Below, piece after piece: positions 36,404 to 48,014 of a stretch of 64,000 bases of DNA. The notes under the pieces are model-generated. The model was not told where the DNA came from, ran no database searches, and saw nothing but the letters and a program-made list of their open reading frames with translations. The position numbers and the translations under genes were made by a program. Every line of letters starts with the position of its first letter. The stretch's first letter is position 1. Origin of the DNA: Laburnicola sp. R22_1 (taxonomy: Eukaryota > Ascomycota > Dothideomycetes > Pleosporales > Didymosphaeriaceae). The stretch lies in assembly GCA_014281115.1 (NCBI GenBank), contig JACONQ010000013.1:1292501-1356500 (forward strand). Reading direction: 5' to 3'.

Positions 36404-37868
36404 CTAGCTAGCTGTGTCCCTCGACGACCGCTCAATGCTAAACGTATGCTCTACATACACGAGTCCCATATCCTCCGTGCTATCCGCACGACTCACCGGC
36501 CCGCTGAACCACTGTGAAAAGCTCCTGCTATGTCTATGTGCTCTGCTTGATCTGCTGTTTGCGCTGTATACTGGACTAGGCAGCGGGGTCCCTGCAGGCG
36601 TAGCTCTCAATTCGTCCCGTGTGCTAATCACAGAAGTCTTCATAGTGCCACTTTGCCGCGATGCGTTCCCCGCCTCGCCAATCTCGAGGGGTATGGAAGA
36701 GCGAGACTTGGACCGCGACGAGCGCGAGCCTGATGGTGAGACGAGGGATGCGAATTTCCCAAGTGAGGACACGAGACGTGGGAACACGAGTGCGGCGATG
36801 ACTTTTATGCTGGGGGCGCAGGCTACGACCACGGCGATGTGGTTTTCGACTACGGACCAGATCATTATGATGGCGAAGCGGACTTGATTTCAATAATGTC
36901 AGCATATCCCGCTGTAAAACCTTCCTCTAGATTCAACTTACACGTGAAATCAGGCCTTGTGACGAACATGTGGATGGACCAGATGCGCGCTGCGCAGGCG
37001 ACTATAACACTGCAATACGGGTCAGTCCTTTCCTTTATCCATTTACCTTGCACAAGGTTCCAGCCCATAAGAGGTAGCAACCACTTACAGTACCCCCAGC
37101 GCAAACAAGCAATTCAGCCCCACCCTCTGCGGCCTTCTCAACATCAACTTGCGCGTAAACACCACCGGCATCACATACAGCACCAAATCCGTACACAGCA
37201 TCATGCTCGAATTGCAGTAGTAAAACGCATCCAGATTGACGCAATACCCCTGCACATCAGGATAGAAGGCTTTGCGAAACGGACGACAGCGGAAGACGTC
37301 GACGAGGATGCTGGAAAGACCGAAACCGAAGGCGATGCAGTGCATGAAGTAGATGGAGACGCGGTGGGAGCGCTCGGTGGTGATTTCTCTATAAAAGAAT
37401 AGGAGGGCGTGTTTGATGGCCCAGTTGCAGAGGAAGTAGAAGGCGTTGGAGGAGAGGAGGAGCTGTTGTGGTTGTTGTTAGTACTAGGGTGACTTGGACT
37501 CCAGATTCTTTTTTCATGTACCTTGTTCAGTTTCGGCATGTGGGCGGGGTTTACGTTGACTTGGTGGTCGCCGAGACCGAGACCTGTGCTGACCATTTGG
37601 AAGATGGAGAATATAGTTGCTGAGACCTGGTTTCGTGTGAGTGGGAGAGTGATACGGTTGGCTTGATGGTTCTTACGGCTGCTAGGACGATCAAGCCTGT
37701 GTGCAATTTTAGCAAAGAAGTATATTGCGGGAAGGGGAACTCACCATCGTGCCAGCCAAACTTTCCAACGACGAATATCCTACGTCCAGCTCTAGAGACA
37801 ACCGCGGCCAAGGTGAGCACGATGAGAAGCGAATTGAGCCAGATAATGGTAGGGCGTAGGTCGGACAT
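36404..37868 (-). CDS. fungal rhodopsin-like seven-TM membrane protein
   Basis: Six exons: 37868-37745, 37696-37677, 37626-37522, 37462-37089, 37009-36942 and 36882-36404; 389 aa. All junctions keep frame with GT-AG introns. The sequence has the features of the large fungal integral-membrane family (rhodopsin domain, often grouped with PTH11/SAT-like proteins): short N-terminus and TM1 (TIIWLNSLLIVLTLAAVVSR), GRRIFVVGKFGWHDG, GLGLGDHQ, NWAIKHALLFFYR, FRCRPFRKAFYPDVQGYC (CxP loop), then TMs ending MIWSVVENHIAVVVACAPSI. The cytosolic tail is Ser/Arg-rich. Exon 2 is only 20 nt. Members are putative GPCR-like receptors or channels; the ligand is unknown. The gene ends 28 bp from the right target duplication of the hAT element. 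Confidence 0.9.
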
Positions 37869-39877
37869 GACTGTAGCAATCCCAAAGCTTCAAACAATGG
37901 CGTGTAAGATACTCGATGGCACGGAGAAGGTTGCTAAAGTCTCATCAAGCAAACCAGAAGACCCACTTTTCCTCGAAAATATCAAACGACCAAAAACGAT
38001 GTGGACGAAACAGCAAGAAAGATTTTTCTCCGAACAGACAGACTAAGAAGCCACCCTAGTTTTCAGCTCGCGGCTACACTTTCTCAAGACGACATCTCAC
38101 CGATGCACATCACTCTCGCATCGTTGTCCAACATGTAAGCACCCTTGAACCAGCCCAACTCATCCCATCAAGACTGCCGCGTCAACAATTGCCGCTTATT
38201 GTTGCACAACAGCGGTTATGACTGGGTGAAAACGCCCGTATGTTTCCTGCGCGGCTACGATTGGGTGACAGCGTGCAGATGTTTCGATCAGCGGATGCGT
38301 GAGCATGCAGACATATTGCTGTCAGCCTTGGCCTGGTAGGGTATCCGGCCAGCCCGAAGGTGAGATTCTTGAGCATGGCATGCAGAGCATGGTAGGTAGG
38401 GCTGAGAGCATGGACACATGGCGTGTGCGAGTATGTAGTGGAAGCCATTTCTCTTGAACAAAGCTCGGGTGTCTAGAAATCCGGTGCCGGGTCGCATATT
38501 GCGTATATCTAGCCTTGCGCGAACGAAAACCTGACCGTTGAAAACTGCGTACCCCACCATTGGCATACAAGAGATAGACTGAACCGTTCAGAATCTGATA
38601 GCCCATCAGCCCAGTGAGAAGGCGTCTTCCTTCCGTCGCGCCGTTCCTCCCTCCCGCCCGCTTCATATGCACCCTCTTTCCCCACCACTGAAAATAACAA
38701 GCGAGGGAAATGTGTCACAAGACCGCCTTACGACTAACCTACATTGGCGTGATAGACAATAATCGAGAAGGGCGTTATCGGAGGTCTGTAGGGCTGGCGC
38801 TGTACGCGCTTAGCCACGTTGACGTAGATTAAGCGGACAAGGTTGGCGAATCGTTCCTCTCCACCGGGTATTTGCCCGGGGTTCCAAAGGGCCGGGGTAG
38901 TACTGCGGGTGGACAGATGTGGGTAGTCGTCTGACCTTACGAGGGGCTTGATGAGAGGGAGAATCCTGCGCTCGATATAGCACATATCAGTCGTGCGCGC
39001 TATTGAACTGTTGGTTGGTGTTTGCGCTCGTGATCGACACTCTGATGCTCCGAATTCTAAGCGTAACAAAAGGAAGCCAAGAATTATCTGCTGGCCAAGT
39101 TGGCTGTTCTCGACGTAAGATCGAGCGATCATTGCCTTGTATTCGAAAGCAGTGGAGTGGGTGTTCCCTCGTTCTCATATTGCACATGTATTTGAGGTAT
39201 TTGCGAAAGCCCGTGTCGATTTTCAGCTGATTGCGCGGGCCACCACATATTAATCATGAATGAAAATACGATGCATACGATAGCAACTCGTACGAGTGGC
39301 TGGTACTTACATGTATGGATGGGACTTTCGGGACAAGGGGCTTGTTACTTCCTCCGTGATCTCGAATCCATGTGTACCTGACCTACGCGAGTGCAATTTA
39401 TCGTGAGACGAAGCAGATGTTTGAAGGAAAGCGTCGCTGAATCATCTTGATAAATATCGTCTGATTGATACGGTAAAGTTCTATTCTAGATATGAATAAT
39501 CGTCCACGTTGCCTCAGGTACCGCGAATCAACTGAAGATTAGACGCCCTGATAGACATGGGAATGATGAAGTAATTGCAATGTGCGTATGACTAGTGTCA
39601 GAGTCTGGAATCGCCGCGGACTCGATCGAGTATGGTTTCGCGTTCTCTTCGGCTCATGGCATGATGCTGTGGACGAGCTCTACCATTGTGAGAGAGGCAT
39701 TGGGGAATAAGGAACCTTAGGAAGTTGCCAAATTATTTTAGTTGACCTGCGAAACAGTCAGTAGAAGAACTCAGCAATAGAAATCCAGTTGAAATTAAGG
39801 AAGTCAATATATTGTTCACAGCAACCCTCTTCACTTAAACCTTTATTCTGTCTTCTCTACTCTGACAGCTGTTTAAC
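37869..39877. other. 2 kb without a convincing gene
   Basis: A 132-aa minus-strand frame at 38734-39132 has an ATG but no recognised domain or conserved pattern. Nothing else is supported. Confidence 0.5.
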
Positions 39878-40189
39878 ATGTCCATGACAAATCGAACAAG
39901 CGAAAAGCCTCAGGCATGGTCCGGCCCGGGCCTAATGCAATCCTTTGTAACTCTCAGGGAAGGCTCGAAGCTTTCGAAAGAGACGCTGCAAAAGTGGTTC
40001 AACGAAGTCTACCTTCCGGCCGTGTTGAACACCGGGATTGTGAAGTCCGTCACGCAATGGAAAGCCGCAAACCCCGACTACGAGAAGCAGTGGATGCTCC
40101 TATACGAAGTTCCCGATCTTGCGCTTGTGTAGTACGGCAATAAACATATTGGTGGAGACTTGAAGGACATCCCTCGAACTAGCGACATG

Positions 40190-40197
40190 TTTCCGAC
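40190..40197. repeat. MITE target-site duplication, left
   Basis: TTTCCGAC; identical copy at 40358-40365. Confidence 0.95.
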
Positions 40198-40357
40198 CAG
40201 CGTTGTCAACGTACCGTAGCGAATCTACGGCCCGTAGCGGCTACATGTAGCCGAATAGGGCACAGTATACATATTGGCCCTTGCATGGCTCCACGGTGCA
40301 GTATTTGGCCTATGCAACTACGGGCCGTAGATTCGCTACGGTACGTTGACAACGCTG
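40198..40357. mobile_element. 160-bp hAT-type MITE with perfect 40-bp TIRs
   Basis: The first 40 bp (starting CAGCGTTGTCAACGTACCG) and the last 40 bp are exact reverse complements. An 8-bp duplication TTTCCGAC flanks it (40190-40197 and 40358-40365). The core is non-coding and contains the palindrome CGGCTACATGTAGCCG. The 8-bp duplication and CAG start place it with hAT non-autonomous elements. Perfect TIRs suggest a young insertion. Confidence 0.95.
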
Positions 40358-40365
40358 TTTCCGAC
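40358..40365. repeat. MITE target-site duplication, right
   Basis: TTTCCGAC; pairs with 40190-40197. Confidence 0.95.
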
Positions 40366-41069
40366 GGATGGGCCGGTAGACGATTTCATCGATTTTAAGT
40401 CGCGGATCCTGTCGCAAATTCAACTCTACGGATCTGGCGAGATTCCAGAAGGTACGTTCATAATTTGTGAAGGGTCGAGATGCTCCATGCTCCATTCAGC
40501 TCATGGCATGATTTGATACTGATGAAACCGTAGACGATATGGCAACCTTTTTTTTTGTGAACAAAGCTGCATCCCGCAACTATACTTTAGTAAAGGAAAT
40601 AACTAGCTATAGCTTATTTTTCTATGTACTAGCTTTGTGTAAGATATCTATTATATGAATACATGTGATCTAGTTGATGACGCGCTCATCGTTTGGCACC
40701 CCGCAAGGCCGTTGCATACACTGGCTCAGAGTCGACTCTATCACAACCTTAATCAACGCTGCCATGCAGCCAGCGCCTGGTGGAGAGAAAGAGCTAGATG
40801 CTTGGTATAGAGAAGAGCACAACCAGCGAATGTCTGAGCAGCCCGGTTGGAAGCGAACGACGCGGTACAGCCTCCTCTTTCAAACGCGGAACATTGGCAA
40901 GTCCAGTGGCTTGGACTTTCTGGCTCTGCACCAGTTCGGTGAGGGGCACAAACTCGGAAAGGATTTCGAGGCATTGGATCCTATGTCAGACTGGACACAA
41001 AAGTGTATTGGCGAGTGCACGGCGATTGACGCTGCTATATACCACAAGGTGAGGACCTGGTCAGCTTGA

Positions 41070-41448
41070 GGTGGATAGTGACGGTTCAACCGAAAAGCTA
41101 TTGCATCATCCAACATGTAACGATTTGAATAATTGAAGGACACACATTGAAAATCGGCGTCGACTTGAGCATAGAAGGCTTAATGATGATAATGCTGTGA
41201 CGTCCAACGGAGTGGAACAGTGCAAGTGAAATGGACCTCGGAAGCGATAGTTGGCCTAACCCAGCTTGGTCAGGTCCATCTCCACCATGACGTGAAGCCG
41301 ACGTCTCAGTTACGCGGTTGAGCTGCATAGCTCCGAGCTTCACCTGCGCTCTTGACAAAGAAATAAACCCTCCACTTCTCCCTTCGTAAACAACTCATTT
41401 CCTCCGAACACCCCAATCACCGTGCCCACAGCCTCTACATCCACAATT
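41070..41448. other. intergenic, promoter of two-TM gene
   Basis: No gene seen. Pyrimidine-rich just before the ATG at 41449. Confidence 0.5.
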
Positions 41449-42092
41449 ATGGCCGATTCGCTTGCTGCATTTAGAGACGGAAGGAGCGCACAACTCCGCA
41501 AGCTCGCGGAAGAACACATGCAGCATGAGTATGCAGATGATTTGTTCCAAAGCATAACAGGACTGACGTGAAATAGCTTGAATCAGTCCGACCGCGATAC
41601 CTTGAGGAGCGCTGGCAGTAAAGTATCGACACACGCGAAGGTCGGCTCGCTACTGGGTCTGGGGTTCGGGATATACTGCGCAGTTAGACTACGAGCAATG
41701 CGCATGGCGTACTTCAACGCGTTCAGAGCGATGGAGAAGCCGGTGGAACTCAAGTTCGCGGACGGTCGCAAACGTACGTACCAAAGTTGCCTTGACGTGG
41801 TCCTCTACTAACTTTTCTGCCAGATCCCATCCCGGACATCACAAACGAACTTGCACCGTCGAAGTGGGGTGACGCCGCCACATACTTTTTCTTTTCTGTC
41901 GGAGGCCTGTTCCTAGGCGGTGAGGTCGGCTTTTTGACTGGCACTGCATCTGCGTCGCGAACCATCACCAAAGATCCGGCAACAAAGGAGCGGATTGAGA
42001 AGGCTTTCAAGAACTATCGCATCGATGTGATGAAGGAGGAAATAAAGCAGTTGGAAGGAAAGAGCCAATTTGAACAGTTGTTCAGCTCGTGA
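41449..42092 (+). CDS. small two-TM protein of unknown function
   Basis: Exons 41449-41528, 41577-41773 and 41824-42092; 181 aa. Introns are 48 and 50 bp (GTATGC/ATAG phase 2, GTACGT/CCAG phase 1). It starts MADSLAAFRDGRSAQLRKLAEEH. Two hydrophobic segments are visible: GSLLGLGFGIYCAVRL and TYFFFSVGGLFLGGEVGFLTG, both Gly-rich with GxxxG-type spacing, which suggests helix packing in a small membrane complex. The C-terminus is a charged helix (KDPATKERIEKAFKNYR). A mitochondrial or ER location is possible; no family recognised. Confidence 0.75.
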
Positions 42093-42815
42093 AGCAGAGG
42101 GCTATGGAGAGTAAAGAAATTGCAACTAGCAGAGTGTTTAACTGTAGGCTTGAAGCTCGAACGCACCCGCATTGTCCTGCTTGTATGTTGTGTGCTGTGA
42201 TGACACAGTAGTGCTCTGTATGTTAGTTCCAACATCGTTGTACTTTCGAAGGTATGCGATCCAGCCCTGGCAAGGGTGCCTGGTCAATGCATCCGACAGT
42301 GCCGACGACGTTGAATTTTCGCGTTCTCGGCGCCAACGCTGCCATTAATAGTGCTCAGGTCGCGGTGTATGAAAGATTGCGCGCCATTATCACTGTAGTG
42401 AATCCAGCGCTACCTCTGTAAGTAAATATCATTATGTGTGTTACCAACAAGAGCACACCCTGGATGGGCCACGCGGCGCACGCGTCTGTGGCTGAATCAC
42501 TTGTGGCTGAAAGCTTATTTCCCTGGATTAATGGGGCCATTGACGTCATCTCTTTAAGCGGAAATCGGTGCAGTGCGATGCCACTCAGCCACTGTCGGAC
42601 CGCATACGCGCGTTTCATTTTCTTCATTCTATTCTATCGTTGTTTGTGATACCTAATCCATCAAGTCTACATTCGGCGCGAGCGATATTAGGTCTACATC
42701 CAAAGCGAGCGATACCCTATGTTCGCCTGTTGAAATGCAGCGCACTTATTTCCCGGCACCCGAGCTGGCTACGACCTAGAACCACTCTAAACAACAGCAG
42801 AAGCGGAGGAGCACG
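42093..42815. other. intergenic, nothing recognised
   Basis: Between the two-TM gene and the PLC-like gene. No supported ORF. Confidence 0.5.
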
Positions 42816-44263
42816 ATGCAGACTCAATATCTTCAACTCGTATGGCTTGCGAGCCTTGTGGCTGCACAACTTGAAAGCTCGTCTTACGAAATTGTCACGA
42901 TCACTGGTAGCGCTAATCTTTCGGCGGGCGAGGTTCCTACGGCCGCCGCCACTGTTCCTTCCGACTTCGAAGCGAGTACAATTGTCTCGAACAGCGCTAT
43001 ATCAGGAGATACAGCCGCTTCAAACGCCACAGGCGCGAGCATATCATCCGAAGCTACGTATACGCAGCTTGTAGGCGGAACGCCTACCACCATCGAAGTG
43101 AGCGGAAGCGTGATAGCCAGCACATCGACCGCCCCACGACCGTCAAATACACAACCATGCAACAACTACCCAGAGTTTTGCCACAGAAAATATAGCAATA
43201 TCACCGAAGTCTGCGCGCACAACAGCCCCTTCGTTCGGTAAGTGCTCGATTAGATCATGGAGACACCAACGAATCAGCGCTGACAAGTAGCAGGCCGCGG
43301 AATGTGGCTGCCAATCAAGAACTCACCGTAACACAACAACTCAACGATGGCATTCGAGTGCTTCAAGGCCAAGCACACAAAGTGAACGACACACTATATT
43401 ACTGCCATACGTCCTGCGACTTGCTCAATGCCGGTACTGTCGAAGACTATCTTAGGACGGTCACCCAGTGGGTAGCAACCCACCCCTTCGATGTCATAAC
43501 CATAATATTCGGAAACGCCAACTTCCGGGCCAGAGGCGAGGATGGCAAGCCCCTTACCACTTCACGCGACTTTGCTGTACCGATCGAAGCTTCTGGTCTC
43601 CTACAGTACATTTACCAGCCGCCCAAGACAGCCATGACCCTCGATGACTGGCCCACCCTCGGCGAGCTGATACTGTCAGGAAAGCGCGTAATTACTTTTA
43701 TCGACTATAATTTCGACACCAAGGAAGTGCCATACCTGCTGTGGCAATTCTATAATGTTTGGGAGACGCCGTTCAGCCCTACAAGCGACGATTTCGGGTG
43801 TCATCGACAACGACCCGAGGGTTTGAACGACACCAAAGCGCGTGACATGATGTATATGGCAAACCACAATCTCAATGTGCAGGTCAACATCGCCGGAGCC
43901 AATTTGCTGATTCCGAATACTGCGGAACTCAATATCACGAATGGCGTGGAAGGATCGGGCAGTTTGGGTGAGATGACAGACACATGCACAGGTGAGGACT
44001 CGAACCTTTCTCTCCTTACTAGAGGGATCGCTGACAGAAGCATAGAACTTTGGGACCGTCCGCCTAATTTTCTTCTCGTGGATTTCTACAACCGCGGCTC
44101 GCCCATGAACGGGTCGGTTTTTGAGGTGGCTGCGCGCGCGAACAACGTAGCCTACAATCGCCAGTGCTGCGGAAAGGCAGCCAGTCCAGCTGTGATGCGC
44201 GAGACGCCAGCAGCTATGTCTCTAGCGTTGATAGTTGCGATTGCAGTTACGCTAACGATATAA
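42816..44263 (+). CDS. secreted PLC-like phosphodiesterase, GPI-type
   Basis: Exons 42816-43237 and 43294-44263; 463 aa. Intron is 56 bp, phase 2. PI-PLC X-like TIM-barrel phosphodiesterase. Seen: signal peptide (MQTQYLQLVWLASLVAAQ), a Ser/Thr/Ala-rich stalk of about 100 residues, the domain start CNNYPEFCHRKYSNITEVCAHNSPFV (His in the position of the first catalytic His), LNDGIRVLQGQAH, HPFDVITIIFGN, and GKRVITFIDYNFD. The C-terminus has an SPAVMRETPAAM stretch, then a hydrophobic tail, a likely GPI signal. Expected at the cell wall or membrane. Whether it is catalytic is not certain, since many fungal members are uncharacterised. Confidence 0.87.
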
Positions 44264-45830
44264 CTAAGTTTGGATACTTCTGTGGTTGGGGGCTTGGCTT
44301 GGCTACGTGGAAAACATTGAGTCCGTGATTGACCTTGTGCCAAGGTGGGTTTACTTGGGTGTGTAGCATGCGCTGGGTTTTATGCATAGCGTTCACGTTC
44401 ATAGTACATATTCGGTTTCGGCTATTAATCGACTGTGGGGGGAATTGCACAAGCATGACTCCAAGTTCTCGAAACGTGATATCAAACGCTTCGAACGCGG
44501 ACTAGTGTTGAAAAAGAGCGTTGGATATGAGAGACCGGGAGGAAGGGACATTCATAGTACGCGATAAGTCGGAAGCGTGAGTGCACCGTGCTTGTGAGCT
44601 ACGAAGTCATGGGGTGTCACCAGCAACGATGAACTAGACCAAGGATAAGATAGTGTTGGGACCCAAGCGGACTTGATGTGATGGAGCACTTGCGGGGAGC
44701 CGACTATCCCTCGGACGACGGAATGTTAGTAAGGCCGCCTGTGCTCTTAAGCTTAGAGTAATCAGTCTTACGTTACCTTAAAGTATATAGAAGCCGCCTA
44801 CTAATTATCCAGCGCTGGCAACATTACCACTTTACCACGGGGGTTCCTCTCTGCTTTGGAGTTATGTATTATCAGCATGACTCCTTCAAATGATGTTTTC
44901 ACGACTCTCTTTGTTTTGTGTATCCTAGGTTTACTCACATGCCTTTCCGCAGATCGTTTGTGATTACGTATACAGAGGCAAATCAATAAAGGCAAAATCG
45001 ATAAATCGCTACCGTCGTTGAAAGCAGGGTCTCCGGCAGAAACCTCCGACCTCCTGGGGCTGTCACCTGTTTCCCCGTCTTCTGGTCTAGCGCCTTACTA
45101 CAAATGGACTAGCGCGACCCCGCGTTCACAGTGCACTCGCGTCGGTGCTTCCCGCTCGAGCTCCGCCACAACTTCCTCGCAGCCTCTCACCTTGGATACC
45201 TTTCAACGACAGCTCCATGACCTCACGACCCGACACGCTGAACCAGCGCCGTCCTTCGGACTGGCACGTCGCCCGTGCCTGACTTTCACAGTTGCCACTC
45301 TTTCCAAGGTAAGCATACTCTTCTGATACCCTGTCACCCTGAAACCTTGCAACGCAATTGCGCAATCCAGCCCTGTCGCGTACTAAATTTACCTGGGGCC
45401 GTCGGTCTGTAGTAGTTTCAAGGTTGGTTGGAGACAAGATTGGGCGTGGGGGGTACCAGTAGGCAGCTGCTATCGCCGCAAGCTAGCCGTCTTGAGCCAC
45501 TGCGCATACATTGGAACTTCACGCTTGGAAAGGTCTCTACTCCATACTCTCCTTCGTTTGTCTACCCCAAGCAGTTTTTCGTTCGCTTGTTCAATCGGTC
45601 CACTCGGTCGCAGATTGCAGTCCTACTCCACCGCTCGGGTCACGTAACGTTACTTGCAGAGGATCAAAAAGAGCAGACACTACACGTTCGAGCTCGACTG
45701 GTTGGTCTTCATTACCGGAACTCGAATTTCGCACGTCACGTCTGTCGCTTCCGTCCTCGAATATCAATCAACTTTTCCAATCGCTCAACGAAGGCAACGT
45801 TCACTTTGTATTCACTCACTTTCCATCAAA
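44264..45830. other. intergenic 1.6 kb
   Basis: No supported gene. The frame that continues into the next CDS upstream of 45831 has no ATG and looks like leader sequence. Confidence 0.5.
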
Positions 45831-46865
45831 ATGCCGTCCTGTTGCAGGATCTGCGAATATCGGCAGCATGTAATCCAAGCTGCCGCAAGTTCAAGGGAGC
45901 TTCTGGACGTGTCTCTAGTCACACTATCGTTCAAGAGCGCTATATCACCCACAGACACCACGGTATATACGGCTTTGAATACGCTGTTGAACAATATCAT
46001 TGATTCAGCTGAAACGGCGTGCCTTCCGACGTCATTCACAGCATGGTCACCATGTCAAAATGAGCCGCATATCGTCGCTGTTCTCACTACAGCCAATGAG
46101 ACGTGCAAATATGGCACATCGCCAGTATTCGACACTGTGCTGACTCACTTATCATCGCCCCCGAGCGTCCAACACGTCTATCTCGATCATTCGGTCATAT
46201 CGCTCGCCGCATCATCAGCGGAAACGAAGATACCATGCGACATCTTCATAGTGCGAGCTACCAAACCTGAAGTAGCCAGCGCTATCGGAAAGCGTTTTGG
46301 CTGGGAGCCGAAACGTTCTGAACTCTCGGCTCGGATGGGGGTTCGCACCGCTGCAGTATTCAGTAGACCAGGAGACCTCGTTCGCGACTTCTGGGCCTGG
46401 GCCGAATTGCCTCCTGGTGCTCCGATATCTTCATCTAGTTCAATCAGAAGCGGATACGAAAGCACCAATACTCGAACCAGCTTGATAAGCACGAACTCCG
46501 AGGAGAACATCTCGCTTTTCTCCGCAGAGCAACAGCGTCAGAAAATGGAGGACGAGACACTTGTTATGATCTTCCAATGGAGTAGCCGCGTCAAGGCTGA
46601 GAGGTTCAAGCACCCGTTCCGGAGGAGTTATGGTCAGAACGGACAGGAAATAAGCGGCAACATGTGGCGTAATCATGTGGCATATCCTCTGCTGCAGCTT
46701 TCGGCCATGGGTGCAGAGCTGGACGTGTTCAAACTCGAATTGAGAGGTGTCGAGCCGAGGATGGACGTGGGTAAAGCCGCGGCTCGGGAGCGTCGCGGGA
46801 GCCGGCGGCTTAGTACCATGGCTTTGGCCTTTGGCGAGAGGGTGAGTGGATTATGGAGCCGATAA
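45831..46865 (+). CDS. protein of unknown function
   Basis: Intronless, 344 aa, from ATG 45831 (MPSCCRICEYRQH); the upstream extension lacks an ATG. The N-terminal half has alternating hydrophobic strands (HIVAVLTTANETCKYG, PCDIFIVRATKPEVASAIGKRFGWE), a Ser-rich linker in the middle, then a strand-like block (DETLVMIFQWSSRVKAERFKHP) with AELDVFKLELRGVEP at the end. The layout is reminiscent of two ferredoxin-like barrels, as in fungal ABM or EthD proteins, but no signature residues confirm this. No signal peptide. Confidence 0.65.
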   Translation: MPSCCRICEYRQHVIQAAASSRELLDVSLVTLSFKSAISPTDTTVYTALNTLLNNIIDSAETACLPTSFTAWSPCQNEPHIVAVLTTANETCKYGTSPVFDTVLTHLSSPPSVQHVYLDHSVISLAASSAETKIPCDIFIVRATKPEVASAIGKRFGWEPKRSELSARMGVRTAAVFSRPGDLVRDFWAWAELPPGAPISSSSSIRSGYESTNTRTSLISTNSEENISLFSAEQQRQKMEDETLVMIFQWSSRVKAERFKHPFRRSYGQNGQEISGNMWRNHVAYPLLQLSAMGAELDVFKLELRGVEPRMDVGKAAARERRGSRRLSTMALAFGERVSGLWSR

Positions 46866-47513
46866 TCCGACAACGGGAGGAGATCACCGTGCATGAAAAA
46901 GAGAAGTAATGGCCAGCGGTGAGAGTACGAAGTCAGAGGTCGGTGTCGCCGCATCATATGGACACTCTGGGGACCTCGCAATGCATAGTGAATGCGGCAA
47001 TGGTAGGGCTGGACGAATAATGGCTTTTGACGAAACAAGCCTACATAGATCACTTGACGACCTAATGAAGTAATTGTGGCTCATGGCCCTGAAGATCATT
47101 CCAACGGCGCGTTCGTGATGGCAGAACCTACCAGGTCTACGGATCCATCATCGGCGCTCCCTTGGGGTGGTACTGCAGGATGATTAGGCGGGCACGGAGA
47201 CCGCGTTGGCGTATATGGACGGGTGGTACTCATCCCAATACGAGACGTTACAATTTTCGTCCCAAGATTAGACCATTTCACAATCCACCTCCAACATTTC
47301 CTGCACTATGATTCCTCCACTTCTGCGAGAATAAGACCGTGTGTTGCCAATGAGAAGGAAGTGTATTTTGGGTGGGGGTGAACGCAGGTAAGATGGCATG
47401 GAACGTCAACCTGCACGAAGTCCGGAGCGCTATTACCGAGTTCTCGATGGAACGCTGAGCCAGGCGCACCGGCACCAAAAGTGACGAGAGCAAGGGGATT
47501 CCGCCTCGTAGAT
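46866..47513. other. intergenic, nothing firm
   Basis: Short overlapping frames only. A minus-strand frame downstream of 47656 stays open to 47306 but cannot be joined to the ORF at 47514-47849 by a credible intron. Confidence 0.4.
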
Positions 47514-47849
47514 TCATCTCGCAGCGCCGCAAACGGTACTGTGAGGCCACCTCTCTGACAGGGCATGCGCAATCTCCGCGCCCAGTTCTCTCTTCCTCGG
47601 CATAATGAGGCTCTGCATCGGTTGTTCCTCGGAGAGGGTCGTAGCGGGAGCCGCATCGCAGGGATGAGGCTGCGCCACAGGACGCGATTGGGCCACGTCT
47701 TGTGTTAGCTCGGTCGGGCAAGGCGACTCGTTGCTGGATTCAGAATGCATTGCGTTCAGGCGCGCGAGGTGTAAGGCTTGGATGTAAGGGGAGGGCGCGG
47801 CACCGCCCGTCGGACGTACGTAGTGGACTGGAGGCCAGCTGGGTGACAT
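47514..47849 (-). CDS. possible small hypothetical protein
   Basis: A 111-aa ORF from ATG 47849 (MSPSWPPVHYVRPTGGAAP). The frame also stays open upstream without an ATG. It is Pro/Ser/His-rich with a short helical stretch (KRELGAEIAHALSERW). No known domain. It is kept only because composition and length are compatible with coding. It faces away from the gene starting at 48015. Confidence 0.3.
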   Translation of the reverse strand: MSPSWPPVHYVRPTGGAAPSPYIQALHLARLNAMHSESSNESPCPTELTQDVAQSRPVAQPHPCDAAPATTLSEEQPMQSLIMPRKRELGAEIAHALSERWPHSTVCGAAR

Positions 47850-48014
47850 TGGGGGCTCAGTAGTAGTCGTGTCGTGGCGGATGAGTGCGTAGGTGGTGCG
47901 GCGAGATGCGGCAGCGGCGGCGACGGCGACGGCGACGGATGCGTATATAGATGGCAGAGCCACGGATGGACATCTTGCTCGATATAGGAAGGTTGCCACG
48001 GTTCAACAGCGAGC

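Larger units (their letters stand above)
39878..41069 (+). pseudogene. EthD-like dimeric barrel protein, broken
   Basis: Three exons: 39878-40451, 40534-40625 and 40674-41069. The predicted introns are 82 and 48 bp with GT and TAG boundaries. The protein would be a tandem ferredoxin-like (EthD/ABM type) barrel of about 297 aa: FVTLREGSKLSKETLQKWFNEVYLPAVL in the first half, and INAAMQPAPGGEKELDAWYREEHNQRM in the second, with RNYTLVKEI between. Two lesions are visible in exon 1. An in-frame TAG at 40130-40132 could come from CAG by a C-to-T change. A 160-bp MITE (40198-40357) lies further on, and without it and one target copy the frame continues through DMFPTDGPVDDFIDF. Truncated products of the first 84 residues, or of the last domain, remain possible. 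Confidence 0.8.

Noticed and set aside
38734..39132. 132-aa minus-strand ORF
   Set aside because: Has an ATG but no domain, no splicing support and no coding-like pattern.
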